Of a stretch of 25,751 nt of DNA, positions 7,644 to 15,847 are shown piece after piece. Every line of letters begins with the position of its first letter. Position 1 is the stretch's first letter. Source of the DNA: DATJLQ01 sp035509415. GTDB taxonomy: Bacteria > Pseudomonadota > Alphaproteobacteria > JACZXZ01. Both the position numbers and the translations under genes were made by a program. The notes below the pieces were generated by a model. That model saw nothing but the letters and a program-made list of their open reading frames with translations, was not told the DNA's origin and made no database searches. The stretch lies in contig DATJLQ010000059.1 in the NCBI GenBank assembly GCA_035509415.1, positions 1 to 25,751 of the forward strand. Direction: 5' to 3'.

Positions 7644-8777
7644 TCAGTCGAGCGACTTCCTGAAGCGCAGGATGCTGATCCCGAGCAGCCCGCAGCCCAA
7701 GAGCGCCATGCCCAGCATGTCGGGCCACAGGGCGTCGAGCCCGACGCCCTTGAGGAAGGTCGCGCGGATCACCACGAGATAATAGCGCAAGGGATCGAGA
7801 TAGGTGATCCATTGCAACGCCGTCGGCATGCTCGAAATCGGGAACGCGAAGCCCGAGAGGATGAACATCGGGTTGAGCACGAAAAAATTCGACGCAAACG
7901 CCTGCTGCTCGGTCCTGCACAAGGTCGAGATCAGGAGGCCGAGGCCCAAGGTGCTCAAGAGGAACAGCGACGTCCCGAGCAGCAGGATCAAGGGATCGCC
8001 CACGAACGGGACCCGGAACCAAAGCGTTCCGAACACCGCGACCAGCGCCACCTCGGCGAGGCCGATGAGGAAGAAAGGCACCGTCTTCCCCAGGATGAAC
8101 TCGGCCGGCCTGATGGGCGAGACCATGATCTGCTCGAGGGTGCCGACCTCGCGCTCGCGCACGATGGCGCTCGCGGTCAGGCTCACGATGGTGACGAGCG
8201 TGAGCGTCCCCACTACGCCGGGGACGAAGAACCAGCGCCCGTTGAGGTCCGGATTGTACCAGGGCCGCTCCTCGATCGTGACCTGGACCGGACGCGGGTT
8301 CGGCCCCGCGAGCCCGCGGTTCGCGAGGTCGGCCGCGTAGTCCGCCGAGAATTGCCCGACGATCTCGTTGAGGTAGCCGAGCGAGATGAGCGCCGTGTTG
8401 GAATTGGTGCCGTCGACGATCGCCTGCACTGGTGCGCCCTGGCCGCTGCGCAACAGCTCGGCGAAGCCCGGATGGATCACGAGCGCGAGCGACGCGTCGC
8501 CGCGGTCGACCGCGCGCTCGACCTCGGCGTCCGTGGTCGCGTCCTCGACGATGCGGAAGCGGTCGCTGAAGGCGAAGCGCGAGACGAGGTCGCGGCTCGC
8601 CTCGGTCCGGTCGCGGTCGAGCACCACGGTCGAGACGTGATAGACCTCGAAGGTCGCGGCGTAGCCGAACACGAGCATCTGGATCAGGGGCGGCACGATG
8701 AGGCGGAAGCGCTGCCACTTGTCGCGCTTGAGCTCGAGGAACTCCTTCACCAGGATCGGGCGGATGCGCTCGAACAT
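7644..8777 (-). CDS. ABC-2 type exporter permease (YbhR/YhhJ-like)
   Basis: Inner-membrane permease of the exporter, 377 aa. It has the ABC-2 architecture: an N-terminal amphipathic start (PILVKEFLELKRDKWQRF), helix 1 (LIVPPLIQMLVFGYAATF), a large periplasmic domain of about 150 residues (STVVLDRDRTEASRD ... VDGTNSNTALI), and five C-terminal helices preceded by VREREVGTLEQIMVSPIRP, the conserved coupling segment. The protein closely parallels the neighbouring permease in layout, so the two probably form the heterodimeric channel. It starts three bases after the stop of that gene. Confidence 0.92.
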   Translation of the reverse strand: MFERIRPILVKEFLELKRDKWQRFRLIVPPLIQMLVFGYAATFEVYHVSTVVLDRDRTEASRDLVSRFAFSDRFRIVEDATTDAEVERAVDRGDASLALVIHPGFAELLRSGQGAPVQAIVDGTNSNTALISLGYLNEIVGQFSADYAADLANRGLAGPNPRPVQVTIEERPWYNPDLNGRWFFVPGVVGTLTLVTIVSLTASAIVREREVGTLEQIMVSPIRPAEFILGKTVPFFLIGLAEVALVAVFGTLWFRVPFVGDPLILLLGTSLFLLSTLGLGLLISTLCRTEQQAFASNFFVLNPMFILSGFAFPISSMPTALQWITYLDPLRYYLVVIRATFLKGVGLDALWPDMLGMALLGCGLLGISILRFRKSLD

Positions 8778-8780
8778 CGC

Positions 8781-9917
8781 CTACTCCAGCCGCTTCTTGA
8801 AGGCGCGCCCGGCGAGGAACGCGACGATCGCCGCATAAAGCGCCATCGCGAGCATCGGCGTCGCGAGATCGGCCACGCTCGAGCCCTTGAGGAACACGGC
8901 TTTGAGGATCGTGACGTAGTATCGCCCGAACACGAGATAGGTGATCACGCGCACCCAATGGGGCATCTGGTCGATCGGGAAGGTGAAGCCCGAGAGCAAC
9001 GCCGTGGGCAGCATCGTGACCACGAGTCCGATCTGCGCCGCTCCCACCTGGCTCTTGATCGCGGTCGAGATCAGGTAGCCGATGCCGAGAACCACGACCA
9101 GAAAGAGCGACGTGGTGACGAACAGCGTCAAGAGCGTGCCGCGGAACGGCACGTGGAACCAGAACACCGCGAAGGCGAGGCAGAAGGCGGCGTCGAGCAA
9201 GCCGATCGCGAAATAGGGCAAAAGCTTTCCGAGCATCATCTCGCGCGGGCTCACGGGAGTCGAGATCAAGAGCTCCATCGTGCCGCGCTCCCATTCGCGC
9301 GCGACCGTGAGCGAGGTGAGCTGGGCGCCGACCAGCGCCATGATGAGGGCGACGGCACCTGGGATGATGAAATCGCGGCTCTCCAGATCTTCGTTGAACA
9401 GGACCCGCGACTGGACCGCGACCGGCTCGATGATCTGGAACGGCCGGCCGCCCACCCCCGCGGCCTGAATCTCAAGATCGCTCGAATAGGCGCCCACTAC
9501 GGCCTGGGCATAGCCGATCGCGACGTTGGCCGTGTTGGTGTCGGTGCCGTCGACCAACGCCTGGACGGCGCTCGTGCCCGTGTCGGCGAGGCGCTCGCTG
9601 AAATCGGGCGGAATCACGATCGCGAGGCGGCATTCGCCGCGGTCGATCGCGCGCCCGACCGCGCCATAATCGCCGACGGCGGCCACCAGCTGGAAATAGT
9701 CCGACGCCTCGAAGCGCTGCAGGAGATCGCGGCTCGACGGGCTGTTTTCGCGGTCGTAGATGCAGAGCGGCACGTGCTTGATGTCGAGGCTCACGCCGTA
9801 GCCGAGCAGAAGCATCTGCATGAACGGCATGAGGAGTGCGATCGCGAGGCTGCGCGGGTCGCGCCAGATCTGCAGCATCTCCTTGACCGCGATGGCGCTG
9901 AGGCGGCGTAATCTCAT
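8781..9917 (-). CDS. ABC-2 type exporter permease (YbhS-like)
   Basis: Partner permease, 378 aa: N-terminal RLRRLSAIAVKEMLQIWRDPRS (the typical K-E-x-x-Q-x-x-R-D-P motif of this family), helix 1, a large periplasmic domain with VDGTDTNTANV matching VDGTNSNTALI in its paralogue, then VAREWERGTMELLISTPVSP and the C-terminal helix bundle. Its ATG overlaps the stop of the upstream ATPase gene by four bases, indicating translational coupling. It is about the same size as its neighbour and almost surely arose with it by duplication. Confidence 0.93.
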   Translation of the reverse strand: MRLRRLSAIAVKEMLQIWRDPRSLAIALLMPFMQMLLLGYGVSLDIKHVPLCIYDRENSPSSRDLLQRFEASDYFQLVAAVGDYGAVGRAIDRGECRLAIVIPPDFSERLADTGTSAVQALVDGTDTNTANVAIGYAQAVVGAYSSDLEIQAAGVGGRPFQIIEPVAVQSRVLFNEDLESRDFIIPGAVALIMALVGAQLTSLTVAREWERGTMELLISTPVSPREMMLGKLLPYFAIGLLDAAFCLAFAVFWFHVPFRGTLLTLFVTTSLFLVVVLGIGYLISTAIKSQVGAAQIGLVVTMLPTALLSGFTFPIDQMPHWVRVITYLVFGRYYVTILKAVFLKGSSVADLATPMLAMALYAAIVAFLAGRAFKKRLE

Positions 9918-10891
9918 GACCCGCCTCCCGCCGGCGCCGCGTCCGCCGCCGGGCGCCGCTCCGCCCCGACTAATTGGACGAACACGTCCTCGATGGTGGG
10001 CTCGATGGGCTCGATCTCGACCGGGGCTATGCCGCGCGCCGCGAGGAATGCGGGGAGCGAAGCGCGCGCCGCTTCCTCGCTCTCGACCAGCGCGTGGATC
10101 GAGTTCCCGAACAGGACCGCGTCGCGCACGCCCGGGGCGTCGCGGAGTGCGGCGATGACACCGCCGATCCCCTCGCCCTCGAGCGCGACCAGAGCGCCGC
10201 CGAGCTCGCGCCGCTTGAACGCGGTTGGGCTCGCCATCTCGATGAGCCGCCCGCGGTCGATGAGCGCCACGCGGTTGCAGTATTCCGCCTCGTCCATGTA
10301 ATGGGTCGAAACCAGGACCGCGACCCCGTCGGCCGCGAGCGCGTGGATCAGGTCCCAGAAGCGCCGGCGCGATTCCGGATCGACGCCCGAGGTCGGCTCG
10401 TCGAGAAACAGGATCGGCGGCCGGTGCAGGATCGCGCAGCCGAGCGCGAGGCGCTGCTTCCAGCCGCCCGCGAGCGTCGAGACCAACGCGTCCTCGCGCC
10501 CGACGAGCCCCGCCATCTCGATCGCGAAATCCATGCGCGCCACGAGCTCGGCACGCGCAACGCGATAGATGCCGCCGAAGAAGCGCAGATTCTCGGCCAC
10601 CGTGAGGTCGCCATAGAGCGAGAATTTCTGCGACATGTAGCCGATGCGCTCGCGCACGCGCTCGGGCTCGCGCGCGACGTCGTAGCCCGCGACCCGCGCG
10701 CGCCCGGCACTCGGCTTGAGAAGCCCCGCGAGCATGCGGATGGTGGTCGATTTCCCGGCGCCGTTCGGCCCGAGGAAGCCGACGATCTCGCCGCGCGCGA
10801 TCGCGAAGCTCACCCCGTCGACCGCGGTGAAGGCGCCGAAGCGCTTGACTAGGCCCTCGGCCAGGATGGGGGCTGCTGCGTCATCGCTCAC
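9914..10891 (-). CDS. ABC exporter ATP-binding protein (YbhF C-terminal-half type)
   Basis: Cytoplasmic ATPase, 325 aa. Walker A GPNGAGKST, Q-loop MSQKFSLYGDLTV, Walker B ILFLDEPTSGVDP and H-loop STHYMDEAE are intact. The signature is the divergent LAGGWKQRLALG, where most families have LSGG; the second half of fused YbhF/RbbA-type ATPases also diverges here. A C-terminal region of about 100 residues (from ALVALEGEG to EPTIEDVFVQLVG) is the usual DrrA/YbhF accessory domain. Four-base overlaps with both neighbours place it in the middle of the exporter operon. It should pair with the next ATPase as a heterodimer. Confidence 0.93.
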   Translation of the reverse strand: MSDDAAAPILAEGLVKRFGAFTAVDGVSFAIARGEIVGFLGPNGAGKSTTIRMLAGLLKPSAGRARVAGYDVAREPERVRERIGYMSQKFSLYGDLTVAENLRFFGGIYRVARAELVARMDFAIEMAGLVGREDALVSTLAGGWKQRLALGCAILHRPPILFLDEPTSGVDPESRRRFWDLIHALAADGVAVLVSTHYMDEAEYCNRVALIDRGRLIEMASPTAFKRRELGGALVALEGEGIGGVIAALRDAPGVRDAVLFGNSIHALVESEEAARASLPAFLAARGIAPVEIEPIEPTIEDVFVQLVGAERRPAADAAPAGGGS

Positions 10892-11874
10892 GATGGCACC
10901 TCCTCGTCCTTGAGGAGGGAGACGAACAAATCCTCGATGGTCGGGGTCACGCGCGCGATCGAGGCGAGCGCCAGGCCCTTGTCGCGGACCAGGCGCTCGA
11001 GCTCGGGTAGGCGCCGCGCGCCATCGTCGACCGCGACATGGACGCCGTCGCCGACGAGCAGCACGCTGCGGACGCCGTCCGCGCCCCTAAGCGCGTCGCG
11101 CAACGCGCGCGCGTCGCTCGAGACGAGCCGGAGGATCGCACCCGGCATGCGCTCCTTGAGGCGCCTCGGCGTGTCGCAATAGGCGAGCCGGCCGCGATGG
11201 AGCAATGCCAGGCGCGTGCAACGCTCGGCCTCGTCGAGATAGGCGGTCGAGATCAGGATCGTGACCCCCTCCGCGCGCAGCCCGTAGAGGATGCTCCAGA
11301 ACTCGCGCCGCGAGATGGGATCGACACCGGTGGTCGGCTCGTCGAGCAGCAGAACCTTTGGCGTGTGCACGAGCGCGCAGATGAGGCCGAGCTTCTGCTT
11401 CATCCCGCCCGAGAGCTGGCCCGCGAGGCGGCGGCGGAACTCGGTCATGTTGGAGGCGGCGAGCAGCGGCGCCGTGCGCGCCTCGCGCAGCTTCCGAGGG
11501 ATTTCGAACACGTCGGCGTAGAAGCGGATGTTCTCGTCGACCGTCAAGTCCTCGTAAAGGCCGAAGCGCTGGGGCATGTAGCTCAGATGGCGCTTCGCGC
11601 GCTCGGGCTCCTTGACCACGTCGACGCCGTCGATCTCGATGCGGCCGCTGTCCGGCTGCATGACGCCCGCGAGCATGCGCATGACCGTGGTCTTGCCGGC
11701 ACCGTCCGGCCCCACCAGGCCGAATATCTCGCCGCGCGCGATCGAGAACGCGACCCGGTCGACCGCTTGGGTCCCGGGAAAGCCCTTCGCGAGGTCCGCG
11801 ACCTCGATCTCGGCGCCCACTTGCGCGACGCCCACTTGCGCGACGCCCGCCTGCGCGGCGCCCGCCTCGCTCAT
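10888..11874 (-). CDS. ABC exporter ATP-binding protein (YbhF N-terminal-half type)
   Basis: Cytoplasmic ATPase, 328 aa. Walker A GPDGAGKTT (Asp replacing the common Asn), Q-loop MPQRFGLYEDLTV, signature LSGGMKQKLGL, Walker B VLLLDEPTTGVDP and H-loop STAYLDEAE (Tyr instead of the usual His). The first 20 residues are a low-complexity Ala/Gly/Gln/Val stretch encoded by a 15-base tandem repeat. The ATG at 11874 overlaps the adaptor stop by four bases; the much longer open frame beyond it is antisense-like read-through in another frame of the adaptor gene. With the next gene it reproduces, as two proteins, what is one fused YbhF polypeptide in enterobacteria. Confidence 0.92.
   Translation of the reverse strand: MSEAGAAQAGVAQVGVAQVGAEIEVADLAKGFPGTQAVDRVAFSIARGEIFGLVGPDGAGKTTVMRMLAGVMQPDSGRIEIDGVDVVKEPERAKRHLSYMPQRFGLYEDLTVDENIRFYADVFEIPRKLREARTAPLLAASNMTEFRRRLAGQLSGGMKQKLGLICALVHTPKVLLLDEPTTGVDPISRREFWSILYGLRAEGVTILISTAYLDEAERCTRLALLHRGRLAYCDTPRRLKERMPGAILRLVSSDARALRDALRGADGVRSVLLVGDGVHVAVDDGARRLPELERLVRDKGLALASIARVTPTIEDLFVSLLKDEEVPS
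11814..11858 (-). repeat. 15-bp tandem repeat inside the ATPase 5' end
   Basis: Two identical units CGCCCACTTGCGCGA (11814-11828, 11829-11843) and a third degenerate unit (11844-11858), in frame, encode repeats of Val-Gly-Val-Ala-Gln type right after the start codon. Slippage would change the length of a flexible N-terminal tail without breaking the frame. Confidence 0.8.
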
Positions 11875-12869
11875 GGCTTGGGGAGTGCGATCGACGCGTC
11901 CGCCGGCATGCCCGGAACAAGCTCGTGGGTCGGATTGTCGAGGTCGATCTTGATGCGGTAGACGAGCGTCACGCGCTCGGCGTGGGTCTCGACGCTCTTG
12001 GGCGTGAACTCGGCGCTCGAGGAGATGAACGAGACGCGCCCGTGATAGAGCTTCCCGGGATAAGTGTCGGTCGTGACCGTCGCCGCGGCGCCGAGACGCA
12101 CGCGGCCGAGATCGCCCTCGTTGACGTAGGCGCGCAGCCAGACATGGTCGAGGTCGGCGAGGGTCGCGACCGGCGTCCCGGGCTGGACGATCTCGCCGAG
12201 CTCGGCCTGGCGCACCAGGATCACGCCGTCGAAGGGTGCCTTGAGCACCGTGTAGCCGAGCACGATCTTGGCGAGGTCGAGCGATTGCCCGGCACTTTGG
12301 ATGTTGGCGCGCGCGAGGTCGACGTTGCGGGCCGCGGCCAGCGCCAGCGCCTGGTCGCGGTCGAGCGCCGCCGCCGAAACCTTGAGCGCGGTCGCCGCCT
12401 GGTCGCGCGTCTGGGTCGGGGCGAAACCCTGGCGCCAGAGCGTCTGGTAGCGCTTGTCGTCGAGGCGCTTCAGCTCGAGATCGGCCTGGTCGCTCACCAC
12501 GGTTTTCTGCGCCGCCGCGAGATTCTGCTCGGCCGCACCGAACTGGCGCTCCTGCACCGCGAGCGCCGCCTCCGCTATGGCGACCTGCTGGCGATAGTCG
12601 GAATCGTCGGCGCGCGCGACGAGCGTTCCGGCCTTGACCCATTGGCCCTCGTCGAAGGGGAGCTCGGTAATGCGCGACTGGATCGACTTGAAGCCGAGCA
12701 CGCTCTCGTGCGCCTCGATATTGCCCGAGACCAGGATCGCGCTCCGCGTTGGCGTCGCGCCGAGGAAGGCTTCGACGCGCGCGCGCATCGCGGGCGAGGC
12801 CGCGAGATAGGCGCCGCCGGCGAGAATCAGGAGTGCGATCAGGATTAGCGCGACGGTTCTGCGGGACAT
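11871..12869 (-). CDS. HlyD/YbhG-family periplasmic adaptor
   Basis: Membrane-fusion adaptor of the exporter, 332 aa. A single N-terminal anchor (VALILIALLILAGGAYLAA) is followed by a split biotinyl-lipoyl-like domain (ILVSGNIEAHESVLGFKS ... FDEGQWVKAGTLVARAD and APFDGVILVRQAELGEIVQPGTP), a long alpha-hairpin of about 110 residues between them (AEAALAVQERQFGAAEQNL ... RANIQSAGQSLDLAK), and a beta-barrel ending in LVPGMPADASI. It links the inner-membrane ABC unit to the periplasm or an outer-membrane channel, which is not encoded here. It is the first gene of the exporter operon. No clear ribosome-binding site precedes the ATG. Confidence 0.93.
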   Translation of the reverse strand: MSRRTVALILIALLILAGGAYLAASPAMRARVEAFLGATPTRSAILVSGNIEAHESVLGFKSIQSRITELPFDEGQWVKAGTLVARADDSDYRQQVAIAEAALAVQERQFGAAEQNLAAAQKTVVSDQADLELKRLDDKRYQTLWRQGFAPTQTRDQAATALKVSAAALDRDQALALAAARNVDLARANIQSAGQSLDLAKIVLGYTVLKAPFDGVILVRQAELGEIVQPGTPVATLADLDHVWLRAYVNEGDLGRVRLGAAATVTTDTYPGKLYHGRVSFISSSAEFTPKSVETHAERVTLVYRIKIDLDNPTHELVPGMPADASIALPKP

Positions 12870-12890
12870 GACGACGGGACCAAATTCAAC

Positions 12891-12900
12891 CTCGGCCGAG
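12891..12900. promoter_or_regulatory. palindrome upstream of exporter operon
   Basis: CTCGGCCGAG is a perfect 10-base palindrome 22 bases before the adaptor start, where an operator could sit. No regulator gene is adjacent and short GC palindromes are common here. A 10-base direct repeat (GCCTCAACTC) also occurs twice nearby, around 12950-12980. No convincing -35/-10 pair was seen in 12870-12971. Confidence 0.2.
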
Positions 12901-12971
12901 GGCGCGCGGCGCGGCGCGAGTCTAGCGCCAAGAGTATCGGCGCGCAGCCCGCCTCAACTCATTGATCTGCC

Positions 12972-13244
12972 TCAACTCCCGCCCGCACCCGGCGCGCAAT
13001 GAACCGCGACCCAGACGGTCGCGACCTCGGCTGCGGTCCAGTCGACCCGGTGGCGCCTATGGGCGGGGATGTGGACCCAGTCGCCGGGTCCGAGCCTAAG
13101 CAATTCGGCCTCGCCCTCGAAGCGCAGGCCCGCCTCGCCCGCGAGCAGGATCACCCATTCGTCGCGCGGCGCGTCGTACCAGAAGTCGGCGGCGCTCGCT
13201 TGGCCGGTCGAGACGATGCGCTCGATCGAGTGCGCTCGGATTAC
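12972..13244 (-). pseudogene. N-terminally truncated cupin-domain protein
   Basis: About 91 codons with a clear single-domain cupin: ERIVSTGQASAADFWYD, RDEWVILLAGEAGLRFEGE, LLRLGPGDWVHIPAHRRHRVDW and a final VWVAVH. These keep the PGDW turn and the His of the metal/beta-barrel motif. Intact relatives have some 20-30 extra residues before the ERIVSTGQ block. Here the frame runs straight back into the TGA at 13245-13247, the stop codon of the neighbouring membrane-protein gene, with no ATG, GTG or TTG ahead of the conserved core; the first possible start is a GTG at 13154, already inside the barrel. The 5' end therefore looks lost at a DNA junction near 13240. Confidence 0.75.
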
Positions 13245-13664
13245 TCAGGTGCCGGCGCCAGCAGCGCATGTCGAGAGAACGACATGCGGTTCCAAACAGA
13301 GCAGCGACAAGATAAGGACCAGTGCATTGCCCACGAGGTATCGGTTAAACGGCGCGCGATCCTCTTTCCAATGGTGCCACTGTGCGATTGTCTTGAGCCC
13401 AATATAAGCGCCTATCGCTTCCCAGGCCCCTACGGCCATGAGGACGGGGAACGTCGCGAGCTCGATCGTACCGAGAATGCTCACACTTATCGCGCGGCGC
13501 GAAAGAAGATCCCTCGCGAACTGCGAGCGCCAGCCCGAGGTGAGGTGCGTCTCAAGCCAATGCAGGCCAAACACCCACACACGCATCGCCACCGTAAGTC
13601 CGCCAACCTTTAGCCAGAAGACACATGGGTCAGCGATGTGCCACTGAAGAATGAGTTTATCCAT
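13245..13664 (-). CDS. small integral membrane protein of unknown function
   Basis: 139 aa, not recognised. At least three hydrophobic segments are visible: FWLKVGGLTVAMRVWVFGL near the N-terminus, ISVSILGTIELATFPVLMAVGAWEAIGAYIGL in the middle, and YLVGNALVLILSLLCL near the end, with a polar WHHWKEDRAPFNRY stretch between. ATG 13664 is preferred over the frame's first start at 13694 because GGGAGG lies just upstream. The DNA is noticeably more AT-rich than the exporter and TRAP genes and uses less biased codons, suggesting acquisition. Its TGA is also the first in-frame stop upstream of the truncated cupin, so this gene appears to have landed on the cupin's missing 5' end. Confidence 0.7.
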   Translation of the reverse strand: MDKLILQWHIADPCVFWLKVGGLTVAMRVWVFGLHWLETHLTSGWRSQFARDLLSRRAISVSILGTIELATFPVLMAVGAWEAIGAYIGLKTIAQWHHWKEDRAPFNRYLVGNALVLILSLLCLEPHVVLSTCAAGAGT

Positions 13665-13764
13665 CTTGACCTCCCTCGCTTTCATTGCGGACACGATGGC
13701 TAATTTACGTAGTAATCGTAAACGAGCATATACAGTTCCTGGAGCTTCCTAGTGCGCACCTGTA

Positions 13765-15261
13765 CTACTTCGTTCCCGGCGCTTGCAGCTCGGGCGGGAG
13801 ATTGTCCTCTTCGTGGAACGCGGTCGGCGGCGGCAAGGTGCCGGGCTTGATCGCTTCGGCGGAGCCGGGTGCCGGCTTGGCCCACACCTCCGGCAGATAG
13901 GTCACGATGCGCGGATGGCTCCAGACGAGGGCCAGCATCACGATCTGGATCGCGATGAAGGGAAGCACGCCGCGGTAAATCTCGACCGTCTTGACCTCGC
14001 GCGGGGCGACGCCGCGCAGGAAGAACAACGCGAAGCCGAAGGGTGGGAGCAGGAACGCGGTCTGGAGATCGATCGCGGTCAGGATCGAGAGCCAGATCGG
14101 GTCGGCGCCAAGACGCAAGAGCGGCGGCATCGCGATCGGGATCACCAGGAAGATGATCTCGAGCGCGTCGAGGAAGAAGCCGAGGCCGAAGCACACCGCC
14201 ATCACCGCCGCCGCCGCCCCCGAGATGCCGCCCGGCACCTGCGAGAGGAGATGCTCGACGAACAGGTCGCCCGAGAAGCCGCGAAAGATGAGCGAGAAGG
14301 TCGAGGCTCCCATGAGCAGCATGAACACCATCGCCGTGAGCCGCATCACGAGATGCAGCGTCTCGGTGAGCCGTTTCCGGTCGAGCTCGCCGCGCGCCCA
14401 GGCGTAGAGCGTCGTCACCAGCGCTGCCGTCGCCGCCGCCTCGACCGTGTAGGCGAGGCCGGTCACGATGAGCGCCAGCATGAGCCCCAAGAGGCCCAAG
14501 GGCGCGACGATGGTCACGATGAGGCGCCCGAAAGAGAGACGCTTCCGTTGCTCCTCCGGCACCGGCGGGCACGAGGCGGGCCGGAACGCGGCGTTGAACA
14601 GAACGTAGGCGAGATAGAAGCACAGCAGCACGCCCACCGGCACCATGGCACCCAGGAACACGTCCTGGATCGTCATCGCCTGGGCGACCGCCTTGCCACG
14701 CGCGATCTGCGCCTCGAGATAGGCGCCCTGCATGAAGTCGCCGAGCAGGATCAGCACGATGGACGGCGGCAGGATGGTTCCGAGCGTGCCCGCGCTGCAC
14801 ACGATGCCGCAGGCGAGGCTGCGGTCGTAGCCGGCCTTGAGCATGGTCGGCATGGCGAGAAGCCCGATCGTGAGCACGGTCGCGCCGACCGCACCCGTGG
14901 TGGGGGCGATGAGCACGCTGATGAGCACGGTCGCGACGCCGAGCCCGCCCGCGCGCTTCCCGAATATGGCGCCGAGCCCGTTCAGGAGATCGGCGGCGAG
15001 CGTGGTCTGCTGCAAAATCACGCCCAAATAGATGAAGAGCGGAATCGCCTGCAGGAGATCGTTCTCCATCAGGCCCGAGATCCTGAGCGGCAGCGCCGAC
15101 AGGAGATGCAGGTCGAACACGCCGAGAGCACCGCCCAGGAACGCGAACGCGGTCCCGGTGCCGAGCAGCGTGAAGGCGACCGGGAAGCCGAACATGAGCA
15201 GCGCGAACACCGTGCCGAACATCGCGAAGCCGAGGATTTCGGGCGGGATCGCGAAACTCAT
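13765..15261 (-). CDS. dctM: TRAP transporter large permease subunit DctM
   Basis: Inner-membrane large subunit of a tripartite ATP-independent periplasmic transporter, 498 aa, with about a dozen or more hydrophobic helices. Family segments include FGFPVAFTLLGTGTAFAFLG, PLFIYLGVILQQTTLAADLLNG, GAVGATVLTIGLLAMPTML, CSAGTLGTILPPSIVLILLGD and IPIAMPPLLRLGADPIWLSIL. At about 500 residues it is longer than the roughly 430-residue sialic acid/C4-dicarboxylate type, in part from an extra middle segment (ARGELDRKRLTETLH), as in the subfamily often annotated for mannitol or chloroaromatic compounds. It uses an ion gradient to import organic acids. Its ATG overlaps the dctQ stop by four bases. No DctP binding protein lies downstream; instead there is the foreign-looking gene and truncated cupin. 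Confidence 0.93.
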   Translation of the reverse strand: MSFAIPPEILGFAMFGTVFALLMFGFPVAFTLLGTGTAFAFLGGALGVFDLHLLSALPLRISGLMENDLLQAIPLFIYLGVILQQTTLAADLLNGLGAIFGKRAGGLGVATVLISVLIAPTTGAVGATVLTIGLLAMPTMLKAGYDRSLACGIVCSAGTLGTILPPSIVLILLGDFMQGAYLEAQIARGKAVAQAMTIQDVFLGAMVPVGVLLCFYLAYVLFNAAFRPASCPPVPEEQRKRLSFGRLIVTIVAPLGLLGLMLALIVTGLAYTVEAAATAALVTTLYAWARGELDRKRLTETLHLVMRLTAMVFMLLMGASTFSLIFRGFSGDLFVEHLLSQVPGGISGAAAAVMAVCFGLGFFLDALEIIFLVIPIAMPPLLRLGADPIWLSILTAIDLQTAFLLPPFGFALFFLRGVAPREVKTVEIYRGVLPFIAIQIVMLALVWSHPRIVTYLPEVWAKPAPGSAEAIKPGTLPPPTAFHEEDNLPPELQAPGTK

Positions 15262-15815
15262 GCGTGTCCGGGATGGCCGCGGGACGCGCCCGGCCGCTCA
15301 TGGCCCAGGAGGGTCGCGAGGTCGCGCAGGATGTTCGCGAGGCATTGCGCCGCAAGCAGGACCGCGAACACGAGAAGCTGGGAGCGCAGGATGAAATAGC
15401 CGGGCGTGTAGGTCTCGGCGAAGGCCTCGAGCTCGAGCACCGAATGCACGACGATCGGAATCGAATCGCGCGTGACGATGAAGAGCCAGGGCAGGATCAG
15501 GAACAGCGTGCCGCACAGATCGACGAGCGCGCGTTGGCGCTCGCTCATGCGGTGATAGAAGATGTCGACGCGCACATGGGCGTTCCAACGCAGGGCGTAG
15601 GACGCGCCGATCATGAACACGGCGGCGTGGATGGTTTGGCCGAAATCGTTGACCTCGCGATGCCCGTAATGGACGAACTCGCGCATCGGGATTTGGAGGA
15701 ACAGGGTCGCGACGATGCCGAGGATGAGCCACGAGCCGGCGCGACCAATCCGGTCGACCGCGGCGTCGATCCCATCGACCGCGCGGAACAGTACGCTCCC
15801 CTTCCCCTGCGCCAC
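15258..15815 (-). CDS. dctQ: TRAP transporter small permease subunit DctQ
   Basis: Four-helix small membrane subunit of the TRAP transporter, about 185 aa. Helices: SWLILGIVATLFLQIPMREFV, TIHAAVFMIGASYALRWN, LCGTLFLILPWLFIVT and LLVFAVLLAAQCLANILRD; the HVRVDIFYHRMSERQRALVD motif after helix 2 is the family signature. The start is uncertain: no ATG lies between the conserved core and 15977. The GTG at 15815 is chosen because GGGGAGG lies nine bases upstream; the open frame beyond it enters the 109-bp repeat and is not conserved DctQ sequence. A CTG at 15793 is the other option. Confidence 0.85.
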   Translation of the reverse strand: MAQGKGSVLFRAVDGIDAAVDRIGRAGSWLILGIVATLFLQIPMREFVHYGHREVNDFGQTIHAAVFMIGASYALRWNAHVRVDIFYHRMSERQRALVDLCGTLFLILPWLFIVTRDSIPIVVHSVLELEAFAETYTPGYFILRSQLLVFAVLLAAQCLANILRDLATLLGHERPGASRGHPGHA

Positions 15816-15847
15816 CCGACAGGCCCTCCCCGGCCCGGCCCGGCTTT

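Noticed and set aside
7350..9911. 853-codon plus-strand open frame across the ABC-2 permeases
   Set aside because: Its translation is an Arg/Glu/His/Asp-rich antisense product of two clear permease genes and the alcohol dehydrogenase, with no domain.
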